Shown piece after piece: positions 44,569 through 54,014 of a stretch of DNA of 64,000 nt. The stretch is taken from NCBI RefSeq assembly GCF_027213715.1, contig NZ_JAPWGM010000001.1:434001-498000 (forward strand). Direction: 5' to 3'. The stretch is from Pedobacter punctiformis. Lineage in GTDB: Bacteria; Bacteroidota; Bacteroidia; Sphingobacteriales; Sphingobacteriaceae. The position numbers were made by a program, and so were the translations under genes. Position 1 is the stretch's first letter; each line of letters starts with the position of its first letter. Under the pieces are notes generated by a model that made no database searches, was not told the origin of the DNA, and was given only the letters and a program-made list of their open reading frames with translations.

Positions 44569-46839
44569 CTATTCTTCAGTTGGAAATAAGGACGCCATTG
44601 CCATTTTAATCTCTCCAAAAGTATAGTCGTTCCCCAGGAAATCCTTAACCACCTTTAATGATTTGGTTTCCAGATTTTCAACCGCTTCAATGATATTTTT
44701 AAGTTTATTTGATCGTACAAAAGACCTTACATCAAGTTGTTTTGTTGAAACATAATAAGCCAAATGCCCTTCTATAGTTGTTACAGATAAACCCCGTTCT
44801 TTCGCTATTTCCTGTAAAGTTTTGCCTTGATTGTACATTTCAAAACTGACTACTTTAGTGTCAATTTTAGGCTCTTTCTTTTTCTTCTCAACAGGCGTTT
44901 TTACTTTAAGCACTGTTCCTTTTAGTTGAACTGCTTTTTGCAGTTGCTGGTTTCTTTCAGCACTGTTGAGTAATGCATCTGTATCTGCTTTACTAAACTC
45001 TTTACCATCAATTATAGCCTTTAATAAAGCCTTGCTTTTATGCATTTTCTTCAGCTGCTCATAAACCAAAATTTCCAGTTCAAGTAGTTCAGTTAAATAA
45101 GTTTTAACCTGTTTTTCTTCTTTTACATTTTCAATATGGCTCAGAAATTGATCAGAAATGCCTTTTATTAATGGATTAAAATATTTCAGGGCAGCATCTA
45201 CCCTTTTAGAAACATTAAATAAAGTATGTTCCTCTTGTTGAGCAAGCATTACTTTTAATTGGTTGATAAACGTATCCGCCGTTGCCGTAATCTTTTGAAA
45301 ATCGACGTATAAAGCCGTTGTCCAGTCATCATGCTTTTGTTTGGCTGATTTTCTCTCTCTTTTATCAAAAGTTTGAACGTGTTCCTTAATGTAGTAACGA
45401 ATAATATTTAAATCAAAAGCCGTTAACAGATAGCTTTTAATAAAAGTATAACTCTCCGCACTAATCTGATCGCTTAAAACCTCAGCAGGTTGCTTGCTTT
45501 TAGAAAAATAATGAATATTCTGATCCTGCTGCAAACCACTATCCCGCAAATGCGAAGTTAAAACCAAGCCTTTTAACGACCTTAATCGTGAAAGTGCAAC
45601 GTAAGCCTGTCCGGGAGCAAAAGCATCGCCTACATCAATAATAGCCTTATCAAAAGTTAAACCCTGACTTTTATGCACAGTAATGGCCCAGGCTAGTTTT
45701 ATAGGGTATTGAACAAAAGAACCCGCAACATTCTCCTCTATTTCGTTGGTTACTTCGTTGAGTTTATATTTTACATTTTCCCAGGTGTATGGAGAAATGG
45801 CAATAACCGCTTTATCTTCCGGAAGTTCTATTTCAATTAAATCCTTTTCAATGTGATGTACAACACCAATTTTACCATTATAATACCGTTTTTCAATGCC
45901 CATATCATTTTTGATAAACATAATTTGGGCACCTACCTTTAGCTCCAGACTTTTATCATTTGGGTAGGCATATTCGTTAAAATCACCTTGAATTTTGGCA
46001 TCAAAAAAGTAAGATTTTGTTTTCAATTGCGTTAACCGTTCACGGTTTATGCCATCTGCTTTATTATTATGTGTGGTTAAAGTGATATAATTTTCATCAG
46101 CGGCAGGTTTAAAATCTTGCCTGAAATGTGTTCTAAGCAATGTGGTATCCTCAGCCGTGATTTTGTTGTTCCGCAAATTATTCAGTAAACTGATAAACAC
46201 ATCATCATTCTGACGATAAATTTTATCAAGTTCGATATAAACAGGCGGATCATTTTGTAAAGCAAGTGCATCAAAAAAGTAAATACTTTTATAAAAATGA
46301 GCCATTATACGCCATTCATCATTTTTTACCACGGGTGGCAGCTGGTGTAAATCGCCAATAAATAATAGCTGAACACCACCAAAAGGCACATTTCTATTTC
46401 TGCGAATATAACGTAAAGAAAAATCTATAGCATCAAGCATATCCGCCCTGAGCATACTCACTTCGTCAATAACCAACAATTCCAGTTCCTGCAACATACG
46501 GCGCTTATTGCCTTGCATGTTTAAATGCTTGACAAGCGTTTTGGGTGTATTAAAGTTGAAGCTGATATTTTCGTTTAAGATCGTTGTGGCGGCATCAGGG
46601 AAAAATGCACCAAAAGGCAGCTGGAAAAGCGAATGTATGGTTACTCCGGCAGCATTAATGGCAGCAATTCCCGTTGGTGCTGCAATTAATACCTTTTTGT
46701 GCGTAGATTGAATCAGCTTACGCAAAAAAGTTGTTTTTCCTGTTCCGGCTTTTCCGGTTAAAAAAACATGCTTGGATGTATAATTAACAAACTTAGCTGC
46801 AATTTCAGCAGGCAAGGTCGACTCTTCTAAATCAGGCAT
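44569..46839 (-). CDS. Pif1-like DNA helicase with C-terminal helix-turn-helix
   Basis: The 756-aa protein has a superfamily 1B helicase core: Walker A LTGKAGTGKTT (Lys35), Walker B LLVIDEVSMLRADML, QLLFIGDLHQLPPV, and the C-terminal motifs WAITVHKSQGLTFD and AYVALSRLRS. This is the Pif1/RecD2 type, which unwinds DNA with 5'-3' polarity. The last 150 residues add a HTH_40-type module with TLQEIAKERGLSVTTIEGHL, found on Bacteroidota helicases of this group. It probably acts in replication or repair; the HTH may set substrate choice. Confidence 0.92.
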   Translation of the reverse strand: MPDLEESTLPAEIAAKFVNYTSKHVFLTGKAGTGKTTFLRKLIQSTHKKVLIAAPTGIAAINAAGVTIHSLFQLPFGAFFPDAATTILNENISFNFNTPKTLVKHLNMQGNKRRMLQELELLVIDEVSMLRADMLDAIDFSLRYIRRNRNVPFGGVQLLFIGDLHQLPPVVKNDEWRIMAHFYKSIYFFDALALQNDPPVYIELDKIYRQNDDVFISLLNNLRNNKITAEDTTLLRTHFRQDFKPAADENYITLTTHNNKADGINRERLTQLKTKSYFFDAKIQGDFNEYAYPNDKSLELKVGAQIMFIKNDMGIEKRYYNGKIGVVHHIEKDLIEIELPEDKAVIAISPYTWENVKYKLNEVTNEIEENVAGSFVQYPIKLAWAITVHKSQGLTFDKAIIDVGDAFAPGQAYVALSRLRSLKGLVLTSHLRDSGLQQDQNIHYFSKSKQPAEVLSDQISAESYTFIKSYLLTAFDLNIIRYYIKEHVQTFDKRERKSAKQKHDDWTTALYVDFQKITATADTFINQLKVMLAQQEEHTLFNVSKRVDAALKYFNPLIKGISDQFLSHIENVKEEKQVKTYLTELLELEILVYEQLKKMHKSKALLKAIIDGKEFSKADTDALLNSAERNQQLQKAVQLKGTVLKVKTPVEKKKKEPKIDTKVVSFEMYNQGKTLQEIAKERGLSVTTIEGHLAYYVSTKQLDVRSFVRSNKLKNIIEAVENLETKSLKVVKDFLGNDYTFGEIKMAMASLFPTEE

Positions 46840-47015
46840 CGGATTTTAAAATTATATGGATTGGTAAATGCGGGAAGGCAAATAAAACTAACCAATTAAT
46901 TGCAAAAATAGAAATTTTTAACCCGGCAGCCTATTATTTTAAAGCCCTCCTTTTGGTTTAAAATATCCGCTAGAATTATAACTATGCGGTACTTAAACAA
47001 TTAGCCAGTTTTTAC

Positions 47016-47023
47016 TATCTTTG
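47016..47023 (+). promoter_or_regulatory. -7 box upstream of prfC
   Basis: TATCTTTG matches TAnnTTTG and lies 85 bases before the prfC ATG. A 14-codon leader frame starts 7 bases after it. Confidence 0.55.
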
Positions 47024-47030
47024 CAACCTC

Positions 47031-47075
47031 ATGAAGCACAAGTCGAAACTTCTTTTTTCTGCAAGATTTCTTTAA
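47031..47075 (+). CDS. Possible 14-codon leader peptide upstream of prfC
   Basis: An ATG close to the predicted transcription start opens a short frame encoding MKHKSKLLFSARFL and ending in TAA, 33 bases before prfC. It is basic and hydrophobic. Position suggests a leader or upstream frame that could influence prfC translation, but nothing else supports it, and short frames of this size arise by chance. Confidence 0.2.
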   Translation: MKHKSKLLFSARFL

Positions 47076-47108
47076 CGCTTCCTCCTATCTTATAATTTCC
47101 TTTTTATT

Positions 47109-48689
47109 ATGCTTAACCCTGAAATAGAAAAACGTAAAACCTTTGCCATTATTAGTCACCCCGATGCAGGTAAAACTACTTTAACAGAAAAATTTCTGCT
47201 TTTTGGTGGTGCCATCAACACGGCCGGAGCTGTAAAAAGAAATAAGGCTAATCAAAGTAATACTTCCGATTTCATGGAGATTGAGAAGCAGCGTGGGATT
47301 TCAGTTGCCACTTCTGTTATGGGTTTCGAATACAGTGGTAAACGCATTAATATTTTGGATACACCTGGTCACAAAGATTTCGCTGAAGATACTTACAGAA
47401 CCTTATCTGCTGTAGATAGTGTTATTTTAGTGGTTGACTGTGTAAAGGGTGTGGAGGAACAAACCGAGAAATTAATGTCGGTTTGCCGTATGCGCAACAC
47501 TCCGGTCATTATTTTTATCAATAAAATGGACCGTGAGGGTAAAGAAGCATTTGATTTACTGGATGAGATTGAAGAAAAACTAAACATTAGCCTTTGCCCG
47601 CTTTCGTGGCCAATTGGACAAGGCCATACATTTAAAGGGGTTTACAGCATTTATAACAAACACTTAAATCTTTTTAATTCGGATAAAACCAAGGTAACGG
47701 ATTCAGTTGTTGCAGCCAGCGACTTAAACGATCCATCGCTTTTAAATTATTTAAAGGAAAATGAGGTTAATAATCTTAAAGATGATGTAGAGTTGGTTGA
47801 AGGTATTTATGGCACCGTTGATAAATCCCTTTATACTGAAGGTTTACTGGCTCCGGTATTTTTTGGCAGTGCCATTAATAACTTTGGGATTAAGGAACTG
47901 CTGGATACTTTTATTGAAATTGCACCAAGTCCGCGGCACCGCGAAGCAGAAGAACGTGATGTATTGGTTGAAGAGAAAAACTTTAGTGGTTTTGTTTTTA
48001 AAATCCATGCCAACTTAGATCCAAAACACCGCGATAGAATTGCCTTTTTAAGAATTTGCTCCGGTAAATTTGAACGCAATAAATTTTATTATCATACCCG
48101 TCAGAATAAGAAGTTAAAATTTTCTAACCCGATGGATTTTATGGCCAATGAGAAAAGTATTGTTGAAGAAGCATGGCCGGGAGATGTTGTTGGACTATAC
48201 GACAGTGGTAACTTTAAAATTGGCGATACCCTTACTGAAGGTGAAAAATTACAATTTAAAGGAATTCCGAGCTTCTCACCATCTATTTTTAAGGAAGTAG
48301 AAAACATGGATCCATTGCGTACCAAACAGTTAGAAAAAGGTATAGAACAACTTACAGATGAAGGTGTTGCGCAACTATTTGTGATGCAGCCCGGTAACCG
48401 TAAAGTTATTGGCGCAGTTGGTGAATTACAATTTGAGGTAATTAATTTTAGGTTAGAGCATGAATACGGTGCAAAATGTCGTTTCCGTACTTTAAGTTAC
48501 AGCAGATCGAGTTGGGTAAATTCTACAGATAAAAAGAAACTGGATGAATTTGTCAAACGCAAGCAGCAACATATTGGTGTGGATAAAGAAGGAAATCCGG
48601 TATACCTGGCAGATAACGATTACATGATTAATTTAACGAAACAAGACTACCCGGATATTGATTTTTATAAAACCAGTGAGTTTAAATAA
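47109..48689 (+). CDS. prfC: Peptide chain release factor 3
   Basis: The 526-aa GTPase has the G1 motif [12 protein letters not shown] (Lys22), G3 DTPGHKDF and G4 NKMD, followed by the RF3-specific domains (for example [12 protein letters not shown]). RF3 recycles RF1 and RF2 from the ribosome after termination. Length is standard. It stands alone with its own promoter box and a strong terminator, divergent from the helicase gene. Confidence 0.96.
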   Translation: MLNPEIEKRKTFAIISHPDAGKTTLTEKFLLFGGAINTAGAVKRNKANQSNTSDFMEIEKQRGISVATSVMGFEYSGKRINILDTPGHKDFAEDTYRTLSAVDSVILVVDCVKGVEEQTEKLMSVCRMRNTPVIIFINKMDREGKEAFDLLDEIEEKLNISLCPLSWPIGQGHTFKGVYSIYNKHLNLFNSDKTKVTDSVVAASDLNDPSLLNYLKENEVNNLKDDVELVEGIYGTVDKSLYTEGLLAPVFFGSAINNFGIKELLDTFIEIAPSPRHREAEERDVLVEEKNFSGFVFKIHANLDPKHRDRIAFLRICSGKFERNKFYYHTRQNKKLKFSNPMDFMANEKSIVEEAWPGDVVGLYDSGNFKIGDTLTEGEKLQFKGIPSFSPSIFKEVENMDPLRTKQLEKGIEQLTDEGVAQLFVMQPGNRKVIGAVGELQFEVINFRLEHEYGAKCRFRTLSYSRSSWVNSTDKKKLDEFVKRKQQHIGVDKEGNPVYLADNDYMINLTKQDYPDIDFYKTSEFK

Positions 48690-48712
48690 AAAGACATCTA
48701 TTATCTAATGCG

Positions 48713-48747
48713 AAAGCCTCTTCAAAATAAATTGAAGAGGCTTTTTT
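48713..48747 (+). terminator. Rho-independent terminator after prfC
   Basis: The arms aaagcctcttcaa (48713-48725) and ttgaagaggcttt pair tightly and are followed by a T-run. It lies between convergent genes and could work in both directions. Confidence 0.88.
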
Positions 48748-48762
48748 GATCTCTATTTTTAA

Positions 48763-49626
48763 TTAAACAGGTAATGCAGAGGTAATTCTGAAATATTCTA
48801 CAATATCTGTTTTATCAACTTTATCATTTCCTTTTTTATCCACGTTGTGCACTACATTTCTTACGGTAAGGTATTTCACACCATCTCCCGGAGATTCGAA
48901 AACCACCATTTGAGCATAAGATGAAGAAAGATCGGCATCTGCCGGGGCAGGTTTTAAGGCTTCAAAGTTTCCATTAGTCAACTTTTGAATGAAACCATCT
49001 TTATCTTCAATAAAGCTTAATTTGGTTTCCAGTTCTTTCTCCTCCATCCAGGCATTGTTCAATTCTGAAAAAGGTTTTGTTGCTTTTCCCGCTAAGGATG
49101 AAATAACTGGTATCCCTAAAATCATCAAAGCTTCTATAACCCAAACTACCCATAAAAAACCACCAGAAACCGTAGATTTTTTAATGGTAAAGGTTCCGAC
49201 TTCGTTTAGGCTAACCATAGAATCGAATAATAATTTAGGGTGGGTAAAAATATACCAGAATCCATCTAAATTAAAAGATGATTTAACCCATGTACCTCCA
49301 CCCATGCTTCCGCTGGCTTCGTACATTAAAGAAACGAATAAAGCCCATTGCGAATAAAAAGCAAGCAAAGCGCAAACAACTGATAAGATAAAAGCGTATC
49401 TGGTGTTTCTGATTTTACCAATTCCCAGGGCAAAATTCAGGGCCATAAAAATTCCGAAACCCAGCCCCAGGGTGATAAACACATTGAGGTAAATAATTGG
49501 GATGAACCATTGTAAAGCAATGTATGCAATACTTAAAATAACGGTTGAAACAAAGGCAATAACCAGGGAGAGTACGATGCCTTTTCCGGGCATAATTCCC
49601 GAAGGCTGATAATGTAGATTTTCCAT
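48763..49626 (-). CDS. Membrane protein of unknown function, 287 aa
   Basis: The protein has four or five predicted membrane helices in its first 190 residues (around GIVLSLVIAFVSTVILSIAY, IPIIYLNVFITLGLGFGIFM, YAFILSVVCALLAFYSQWAL, and SGGFLWVVWVIEALMILGIP). A soluble C-terminal domain of about 95 residues follows. I do not recognise the family. It lies 83 bases downstream of the aminotransferase gene on the same strand, but a functional link is unproven. Confidence 0.65.
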   Translation of the reverse strand: MENLHYQPSGIMPGKGIVLSLVIAFVSTVILSIAYIALQWFIPIIYLNVFITLGLGFGIFMALNFALGIGKIRNTRYAFILSVVCALLAFYSQWALFVSLMYEASGSMGGGTWVKSSFNLDGFWYIFTHPKLLFDSMVSLNEVGTFTIKKSTVSGGFLWVVWVIEALMILGIPVISSLAGKATKPFSELNNAWMEEKELETKLSFIEDKDGFIQKLTNGNFEALKPAPADADLSSSYAQMVVFESPGDGVKYLTVRNVVHNVDKKGNDKVDKTDIVEYFRITSALPV

Positions 49627-49709
49627 TTTTTAAAATTGAATTTAGATTCCAAAAAATAAGAAAAAAAATTAAAATACGAAACCCCGAAAATGACTCCGGG
49701 GTTTTGCAA

Positions 49710-50963
49710 TTATTTTAGTTTACTTAATGCTGCTTTTATTCTCGGCATCATGTCTTTTATATCCTGTAAGGTACAGGCACCAACTGATGCACGGAACCAT
49801 GGCATACTATCTTCATTTCCAAAAGCAGAAAACGGAACTAAGGCAGCTTGTGCTTCTTTAATTAAATAGAAATTCACATCCGCACTATCCTTTAAAACCT
49901 GGCCTTCAGGTGTGGTTTTACCAATATAATCTATTTTAATGGTTAGGTAAATTGCACCCATTGGTTCAACCGCCTGCACATTAAAACCTTCTGCCTTTAG
50001 TTCGTTAAAGCCATTGTAAAGTGCATTTAAGCTATCTTGAATTTGCTTTTTAAAGCTTGTTAAAAAGGTATCCACCTGAGCTTTATCTGCAAAATATTTA
50101 GACATTGCTACCTGCTCGGCTTTTGGAGCCCATGCCCCCATGTGCCCAACTAAAGCTTTCATTTTATCTACAATATCAGCCGGACCAAAACCCCAGCCTA
50201 CACGTACACCTGTTGCAGCTAAGCATTTGGAACTACCATCAATAAAAACAGTGTAATCTTTAATTGCCGGACGTAGAGTAACCGGATTTACGTGTGCTTT
50301 ACCAAAAGTCAGCAATGAATAAATCTGATCGTACATTAAATACAATGGTTTCTCACCAGCACTTCTTGAAGCATTTTCTTCCAATACCGCATCGCAAATC
50401 TCTGCAAGCTGATCTGCATCAAACATGGTGCCCGTAGGATTTAGCGGAGAACATAAAGCCAATAAAGTTGCGCCTTTTAAATGTGGTTTTAACTGCGCTG
50501 CTGTTGGCATAAAATTATGTTCAGCGTCGGTTTCTACCGCAACAGCATTTGCAGATGTTAAATGACAGTAGTGGTTATTGTTCCAGGATGGTGCAGGAAA
50601 AACTACGGTATCTCCGGGATCAATTAAAGCTAAATAAGTAGCGTAAATTAAAGGGCGTGAACCACCAGAAATTAAGATACTGTTGGTTGGATAATCGAGT
50701 CCGAATCTGTCTTTTAACAATTCGGAAACCGTTTCTCTTAAAGGCAAAATACCATCAGCAGGTGGATAATTAGTCTGGTTTTGATGATATGCTTCTACAA
50801 TCCCTGCCTTTAATTCTGTTGGAATGGGATAAATATTGGCATCAAAATCTCCAATAGTTAAGTTAGCGATAGATGTACCTTTTCGTTTCATCTCGTTAAC
50901 CTCGTTGCCAATTTTTATAATTTCTGAACCGATTAAAGAACCGGCTAATGCTGAAACTTTCAT
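49710..50963 (-). CDS. Class I/II pyridoxal-phosphate aminotransferase (aspartate type)
   Basis: The 417-aa protein has class I aminotransferase features: SGGSRPLIYA in the cofactor-binding region, the SPLNPTGTMF motif, YDQIYSLLTF, and the Schiff-base Lys246 in DGSSKCLAATGVRVGWG. It probably transaminates aspartate or a similar amino acid with 2-oxoglutarate. It lies downstream of argH on the same strand, separated by a REP-like hairpin, so it may belong to the arginine transcript and feed aspartate to ArgG. Confidence 0.88.
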   Translation of the reverse strand: MKVSALAGSLIGSEIIKIGNEVNEMKRKGTSIANLTIGDFDANIYPIPTELKAGIVEAYHQNQTNYPPADGILPLRETVSELLKDRFGLDYPTNSILISGGSRPLIYATYLALIDPGDTVVFPAPSWNNNHYCHLTSANAVAVETDAEHNFMPTAAQLKPHLKGATLLALCSPLNPTGTMFDADQLAEICDAVLEENASRSAGEKPLYLMYDQIYSLLTFGKAHVNPVTLRPAIKDYTVFIDGSSKCLAATGVRVGWGFGPADIVDKMKALVGHMGAWAPKAEQVAMSKYFADKAQVDTFLTSFKKQIQDSLNALYNGFNELKAEGFNVQAVEPMGAIYLTIKIDYIGKTTPEGQVLKDSADVNFYLIKEAQAALVPFSAFGNEDSMPWFRASVGACTLQDIKDMMPRIKAALSKLK

Positions 50964-50990
50964 ATATTTTATATTTCTTGCCTTTCACAT

Positions 50991-51070
50991 CATTGCGAGG
51001 CACGAAGCAATCTTACTAATTAGCTAGTAAAACCCTCCGCTTTAAAATTGCTTCGTGCCTTGCAATGACG
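50991..51070. repeat. REP-like inverted pair between argH and the aminotransferase gene
   Basis: A unit cattgcgaggcacgaagcaa (50991-51010) and its inverted copy attgcttcgtgccttgcaat (51048-51067) fill most of the 109-base gap and can form a long hairpin of about 80 bases. Confidence 0.8.
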
Positions 51071-51072
51071 AT

Positions 51073-52404
51073 TTAATGAATTAAATTTTCTATTGCTTTA
51101 TTAACCTTTTCGAAACCAAACTGAGACAAAACACCCTGCATTGCTGCAGAAATTTGCTCATTACAAAGGTTACCAATGCTCCCTTCGTGTGTATGATGTA
51201 TTTGGTCCGATGGCGCAAAAGTACCATTTTCTATTTGTTCGCCAACTATTTTATAGGCTTCTCTGAATGGAACACCTTGCAAAGCAAGTTCGTTAACCAC
51301 TTCAACACTAAATAAATAGTCGTACTTTTTATCTTTTAAAATATTGTCTTTTATCGTAATGTTCTGGAACATAAATGTTGCGATTTCCAGGCATTCATTT
51401 AATGAGGTAATGGCCGGGAAAAGGTTTTCTTTTAACAGCTGTAAATCCCTGTGGTATCCTGAAGGCAGATTGGTAATCATCATGGCAATTTCATTCGGCA
51501 AAGCCTGGATTTTATTGCAACGTGAGCGGATTAATTCAAAAACATCAGGATTTTTCTTATGCGGCATAATGCTGCTACCCGTTGTCAGCTCTGCAGGAAA
51601 ACTGATAAAACTGAAATTCTGATTAATAAACAAGCAAACATCCATAGCCATTTTAGCCAACGTTGCAGCTACGGCTGACATGGCCTGAGCCAGAATTCTT
51701 TCCGTTTTCCCTCTGCCCATTTGTGCATAAACTACATTGTAATTTAGGCTTTCAAAGCCAAGCAACTGTGTCGTCATGGTTCTGTTTAATGGGAAGGAAG
51801 AGCCATATCCGGCAGCAGAGCCCAAAGGATTTTTATTGGTAATTTTCCATGCGGCGAGCATCATTTCCATATCATCCGCCAGACTTTCGGCATAAGCACC
51901 AAACCATAATCCAAATGATGATGGCATTGCAATCTGCAAATGCGTATAACCCGGCAATAGCTTATCCTTATGTGTATTACTTAGTTCAATAAGCTGGTTA
52001 AACAAAGTAGAAGTTTGGGTAACCATATCCTCAATACAAGCCCTGAAAAATAGTTTTAAGTCAACCAGCACCTGATCGTTACGTGAGCGTCCGCTGTGTA
52101 TTTTCTTACCCGCTTCACCAATGCGTTGGGTTAGCAACCACTCTACCTGCGAGTGTACGTCTTCAACGCTATCTTCAATGGTAAATTTGCCGGCTTCAAT
52201 CTCCGCATAAATATTTTTAAGTTCTTTTTGAACGGTTTTTAGTTCATCCGCAGTGAGCAAATTAATGGTTTCAAGCATTTCAGTATGCGCCAAAGAGCCT
52301 AAAACATCAAACTTTGCCATTTGTAAATCCAGTTCGCGATCCTTACCAACGGTAAAGCTTTCTACAAACTTATTTACATCAATATTTTTTTGCCAGATTT
52401 TCAT
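51073..52404 (-). CDS. argH: Argininosuccinate lyase
   Basis: The 443-aa protein has the fumarase/aspartase superfamily signature TGSSIMPHKKNPDVFELIR around residue 276, HSGRSRNDQ near 102 and LPGYTHLQ near 155. It cleaves argininosuccinate to arginine and fumarate, the last step of arginine synthesis. It is downstream of argE' with a REP pair in the 125-base gap. All catalytic residues appear present. Confidence 0.96.
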   Translation of the reverse strand: MKIWQKNIDVNKFVESFTVGKDRELDLQMAKFDVLGSLAHTEMLETINLLTADELKTVQKELKNIYAEIEAGKFTIEDSVEDVHSQVEWLLTQRIGEAGKKIHSGRSRNDQVLVDLKLFFRACIEDMVTQTSTLFNQLIELSNTHKDKLLPGYTHLQIAMPSSFGLWFGAYAESLADDMEMMLAAWKITNKNPLGSAAGYGSSFPLNRTMTTQLLGFESLNYNVVYAQMGRGKTERILAQAMSAVAATLAKMAMDVCLFINQNFSFISFPAELTTGSSIMPHKKNPDVFELIRSRCNKIQALPNEIAMMITNLPSGYHRDLQLLKENLFPAITSLNECLEIATFMFQNITIKDNILKDKKYDYLFSVEVVNELALQGVPFREAYKIVGEQIENGTFAPSDQIHHTHEGSIGNLCNEQISAAMQGVLSQFGFEKVNKAIENLIH

Positions 52405-52414
52405 AATTCCACTC

Positions 52415-52507
52415 CGTCATTGCGAGGTACGAAGCAATCCTCTTTAATATTAAAAAATTCAATTGCTTAACACTTTGCAAATAGAGTGCTTCGTGTCTCG
52501 CAATGAC
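52415..52507. repeat. REP-like inverted pair between argE' and argH
   Basis: The left unit cgtcattgcgaggtacgaag (52415 onwards, to 52440) and an inverted right unit (52486-52507, gtgcttcgtgtctcgcaatg) fill the gap between the two genes. Confidence 0.8.
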
Positions 52508-52529
52508 AATTGATTATAATAACCAGATT

Positions 52530-53594
52530 TTAGCCTAAAATAACGGGTTTCAACATATTCACATAACCTTCTACACCTTCAGCAACTTCTTTCACATATA
52601 AAAATTCATCTGCCATATGAGAACGGCCGGAGAAACCCGGGCCAACCTTTACAGATGGAATACTTAATAAAGCCTGATCTGAAGTTGTAGGCGAGCCATA
52701 AGTTGTTCTACCCAAAGCAATACCTGCCTGCACCAAAGGATGGTTTTTATCTATTGATGATGGCTTTAGGCGAATAGACCGTGGTGTTACCTCACAATCT
52801 ACATTTGCACGGATAATTTCTAAAACTTCTTCATTTGTATAAGCGTCTGTTACCCTTACATCAACGGTGAACGTGCAATTAGCAGGTACGACATTGTGCT
52901 GAGAACCTGCATTAATAATAGTAACGGTCATTTTTAATGGGCCAAAAACTTCTGATATTTTTGGAAATTGATAATTCCTGAACCAATCGATGTCTTTTAA
53001 AGCTTTATAAATTGCATTTTCACCTTCTTCGCGTGCCGCATGACCAGCTTTACCGTGAGCAACACAATCCAGGACTAAAAGTCCGCGTTCTGCAATGGCC
53101 AGGTTCATTTCTGTTGGTTCGCCAACAATTCCGAATTCCAGTTCTCCTAAATCAGGTAAAACCAATTCAAGTCCGTTATTGCCTGAAATTTCTTCTTCTG
53201 CTGTTGCCGCAAGACAGATGTTATATTTTAAATTTTCTTTAGGGTAAAAATACAGGAATGTTCCGATTAGAGAAACCAAACAACCACCGGCATCGTTACT
53301 GCCCAACCCGAATAATTTATCGTCTTCAATCGCAGCATCGTAAGGATCGCGGGTATAGCCAGAGTTTGGTTTAACCGTATCATGATGCGAATTTAAAAGA
53401 AGTGTTGGTTTGGCTGAATCGAAATGCTGATTGTATGCCCAAACGTTATTCATTTTACGATGAATTTTAACACCCCGCTCTTCTAAAAACTGAGCAATTA
53501 AATTTGCAGTTCTGTCTTCTTCTTTACTAAAAGACTGGATGCGAATTAACTGGCGCAATAAATCCAGGCTTTCTTTTTGTATATTTTCAATCAT
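52530..53594 (-). CDS. argE: M20-family N-acylcitrulline deacylase (ArgE-type)
   Basis: The 354-aa metallopeptidase has the zinc motifs LLLNSHHDTV, GSNDAGG and the catalytic Glu in ATAEEEISGNNG. In Bacteroidota that use an N-acylornithine carbamoyltransferase, this enzyme removes the acetyl or succinyl group from N-acylcitrulline rather than from acetylornithine. The presence of argF' in the same operon supports that here. An ATG at 53594 is preferred; a GTG two codons upstream (53600) is the alternative. Confidence 0.85.
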   Translation of the reverse strand: MIENIQKESLDLLRQLIRIQSFSKEEDRTANLIAQFLEERGVKIHRKMNNVWAYNQHFDSAKPTLLLNSHHDTVKPNSGYTRDPYDAAIEDDKLFGLGSNDAGGCLVSLIGTFLYFYPKENLKYNICLAATAEEEISGNNGLELVLPDLGELEFGIVGEPTEMNLAIAERGLLVLDCVAHGKAGHAAREEGENAIYKALKDIDWFRNYQFPKISEVFGPLKMTVTIINAGSQHNVVPANCTFTVDVRVTDAYTNEEVLEIIRANVDCEVTPRSIRLKPSSIDKNHPLVQAGIALGRTTYGSPTTSDQALLSIPSVKVGPGFSGRSHMADEFLYVKEVAEGVEGYVNMLKPVILG

Positions 53595-53600
53595 ATTCAC

Positions 53601-53997
53601 GATTTTAGATTTACGGCTTACGATTTTGTTCGTTTCTGCGTATAGTCACTATAGAGGCAACGATGATAGAGAGTAACTCATTTCCTTCTTTCCAATTCTC
53701 TTGAATCAGATTCTTTCTATCAGGATTAAATTCTTCAGGCAATTCAAGAAAATACATCGTTTCATCTAATTCTTCTTCAACAATCTTTAATTTATTTATA
53801 AAATCAGCAGTAGATTTCGCCCTGCACGCAGCTCTGTAATTTGCACCTACAGAACTTGAGCATCTAACCAACTGGTTTGAATAATTTTTATTTAATATAT
53901 TATACGATAACTCTGAAATCAAATGTCCGATTGAAATTGAATAGGCTTTCGTTCTTTTCTTTAAGGTTTCGCTATTCATAATCGTAAATCTAAAATC
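53601..53997. repeat. IVS-like module 1: 15-bp inverted repeat around a four-helix-bundle gene
   Basis: The arms gattttagatttacg (53601-53615) and cgtaaatctaaaatc (53983-53997) are perfect inverted repeats. One arm covers the stop codon of the enclosed gene and the other lies 3 bases before its start codon. In mRNA the whole module could fold as one long stem-loop, as 23S rRNA intervening sequences do. Confidence 0.7.
53611..53979 (-). CDS. Four-helix-bundle protein (23S rRNA IVS-type), copy 1
   Basis: The 122-aa protein belongs to the family named after proteins encoded in 23S rRNA intervening sequences. It has the conserved stretch SYNILNKNYSNQLVRCSSSVGANYRAACRAKS and ends in a long amphipathic helix. 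Its function is unknown; a nucleic-acid-binding or ribosome-linked role has been proposed. Here it sits inside the arginine operon between proC and argE' and is enclosed by a 15-base inverted repeat, which suggests an inserted element rather than an arginine gene. Confidence 0.85.
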   Translation of the reverse strand: MNSETLKKRTKAYSISIGHLISELSYNILNKNYSNQLVRCSSSVGANYRAACRAKSTADFINKLKIVEEELDETMYFLELPEEFNPDRKNLIQENWKEGNELLSIIVASIVTIRRNEQNRKP

Positions 53998-54014
53998 TTA
54001 ACTCGTAAATCAAA

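Noticed and set aside
53611..53979. A 23S rRNA fragment around the IVS-type gene
   Set aside because: The flanks are proC and argE' with no rRNA-like sequence, so this is not a broken rRNA gene.
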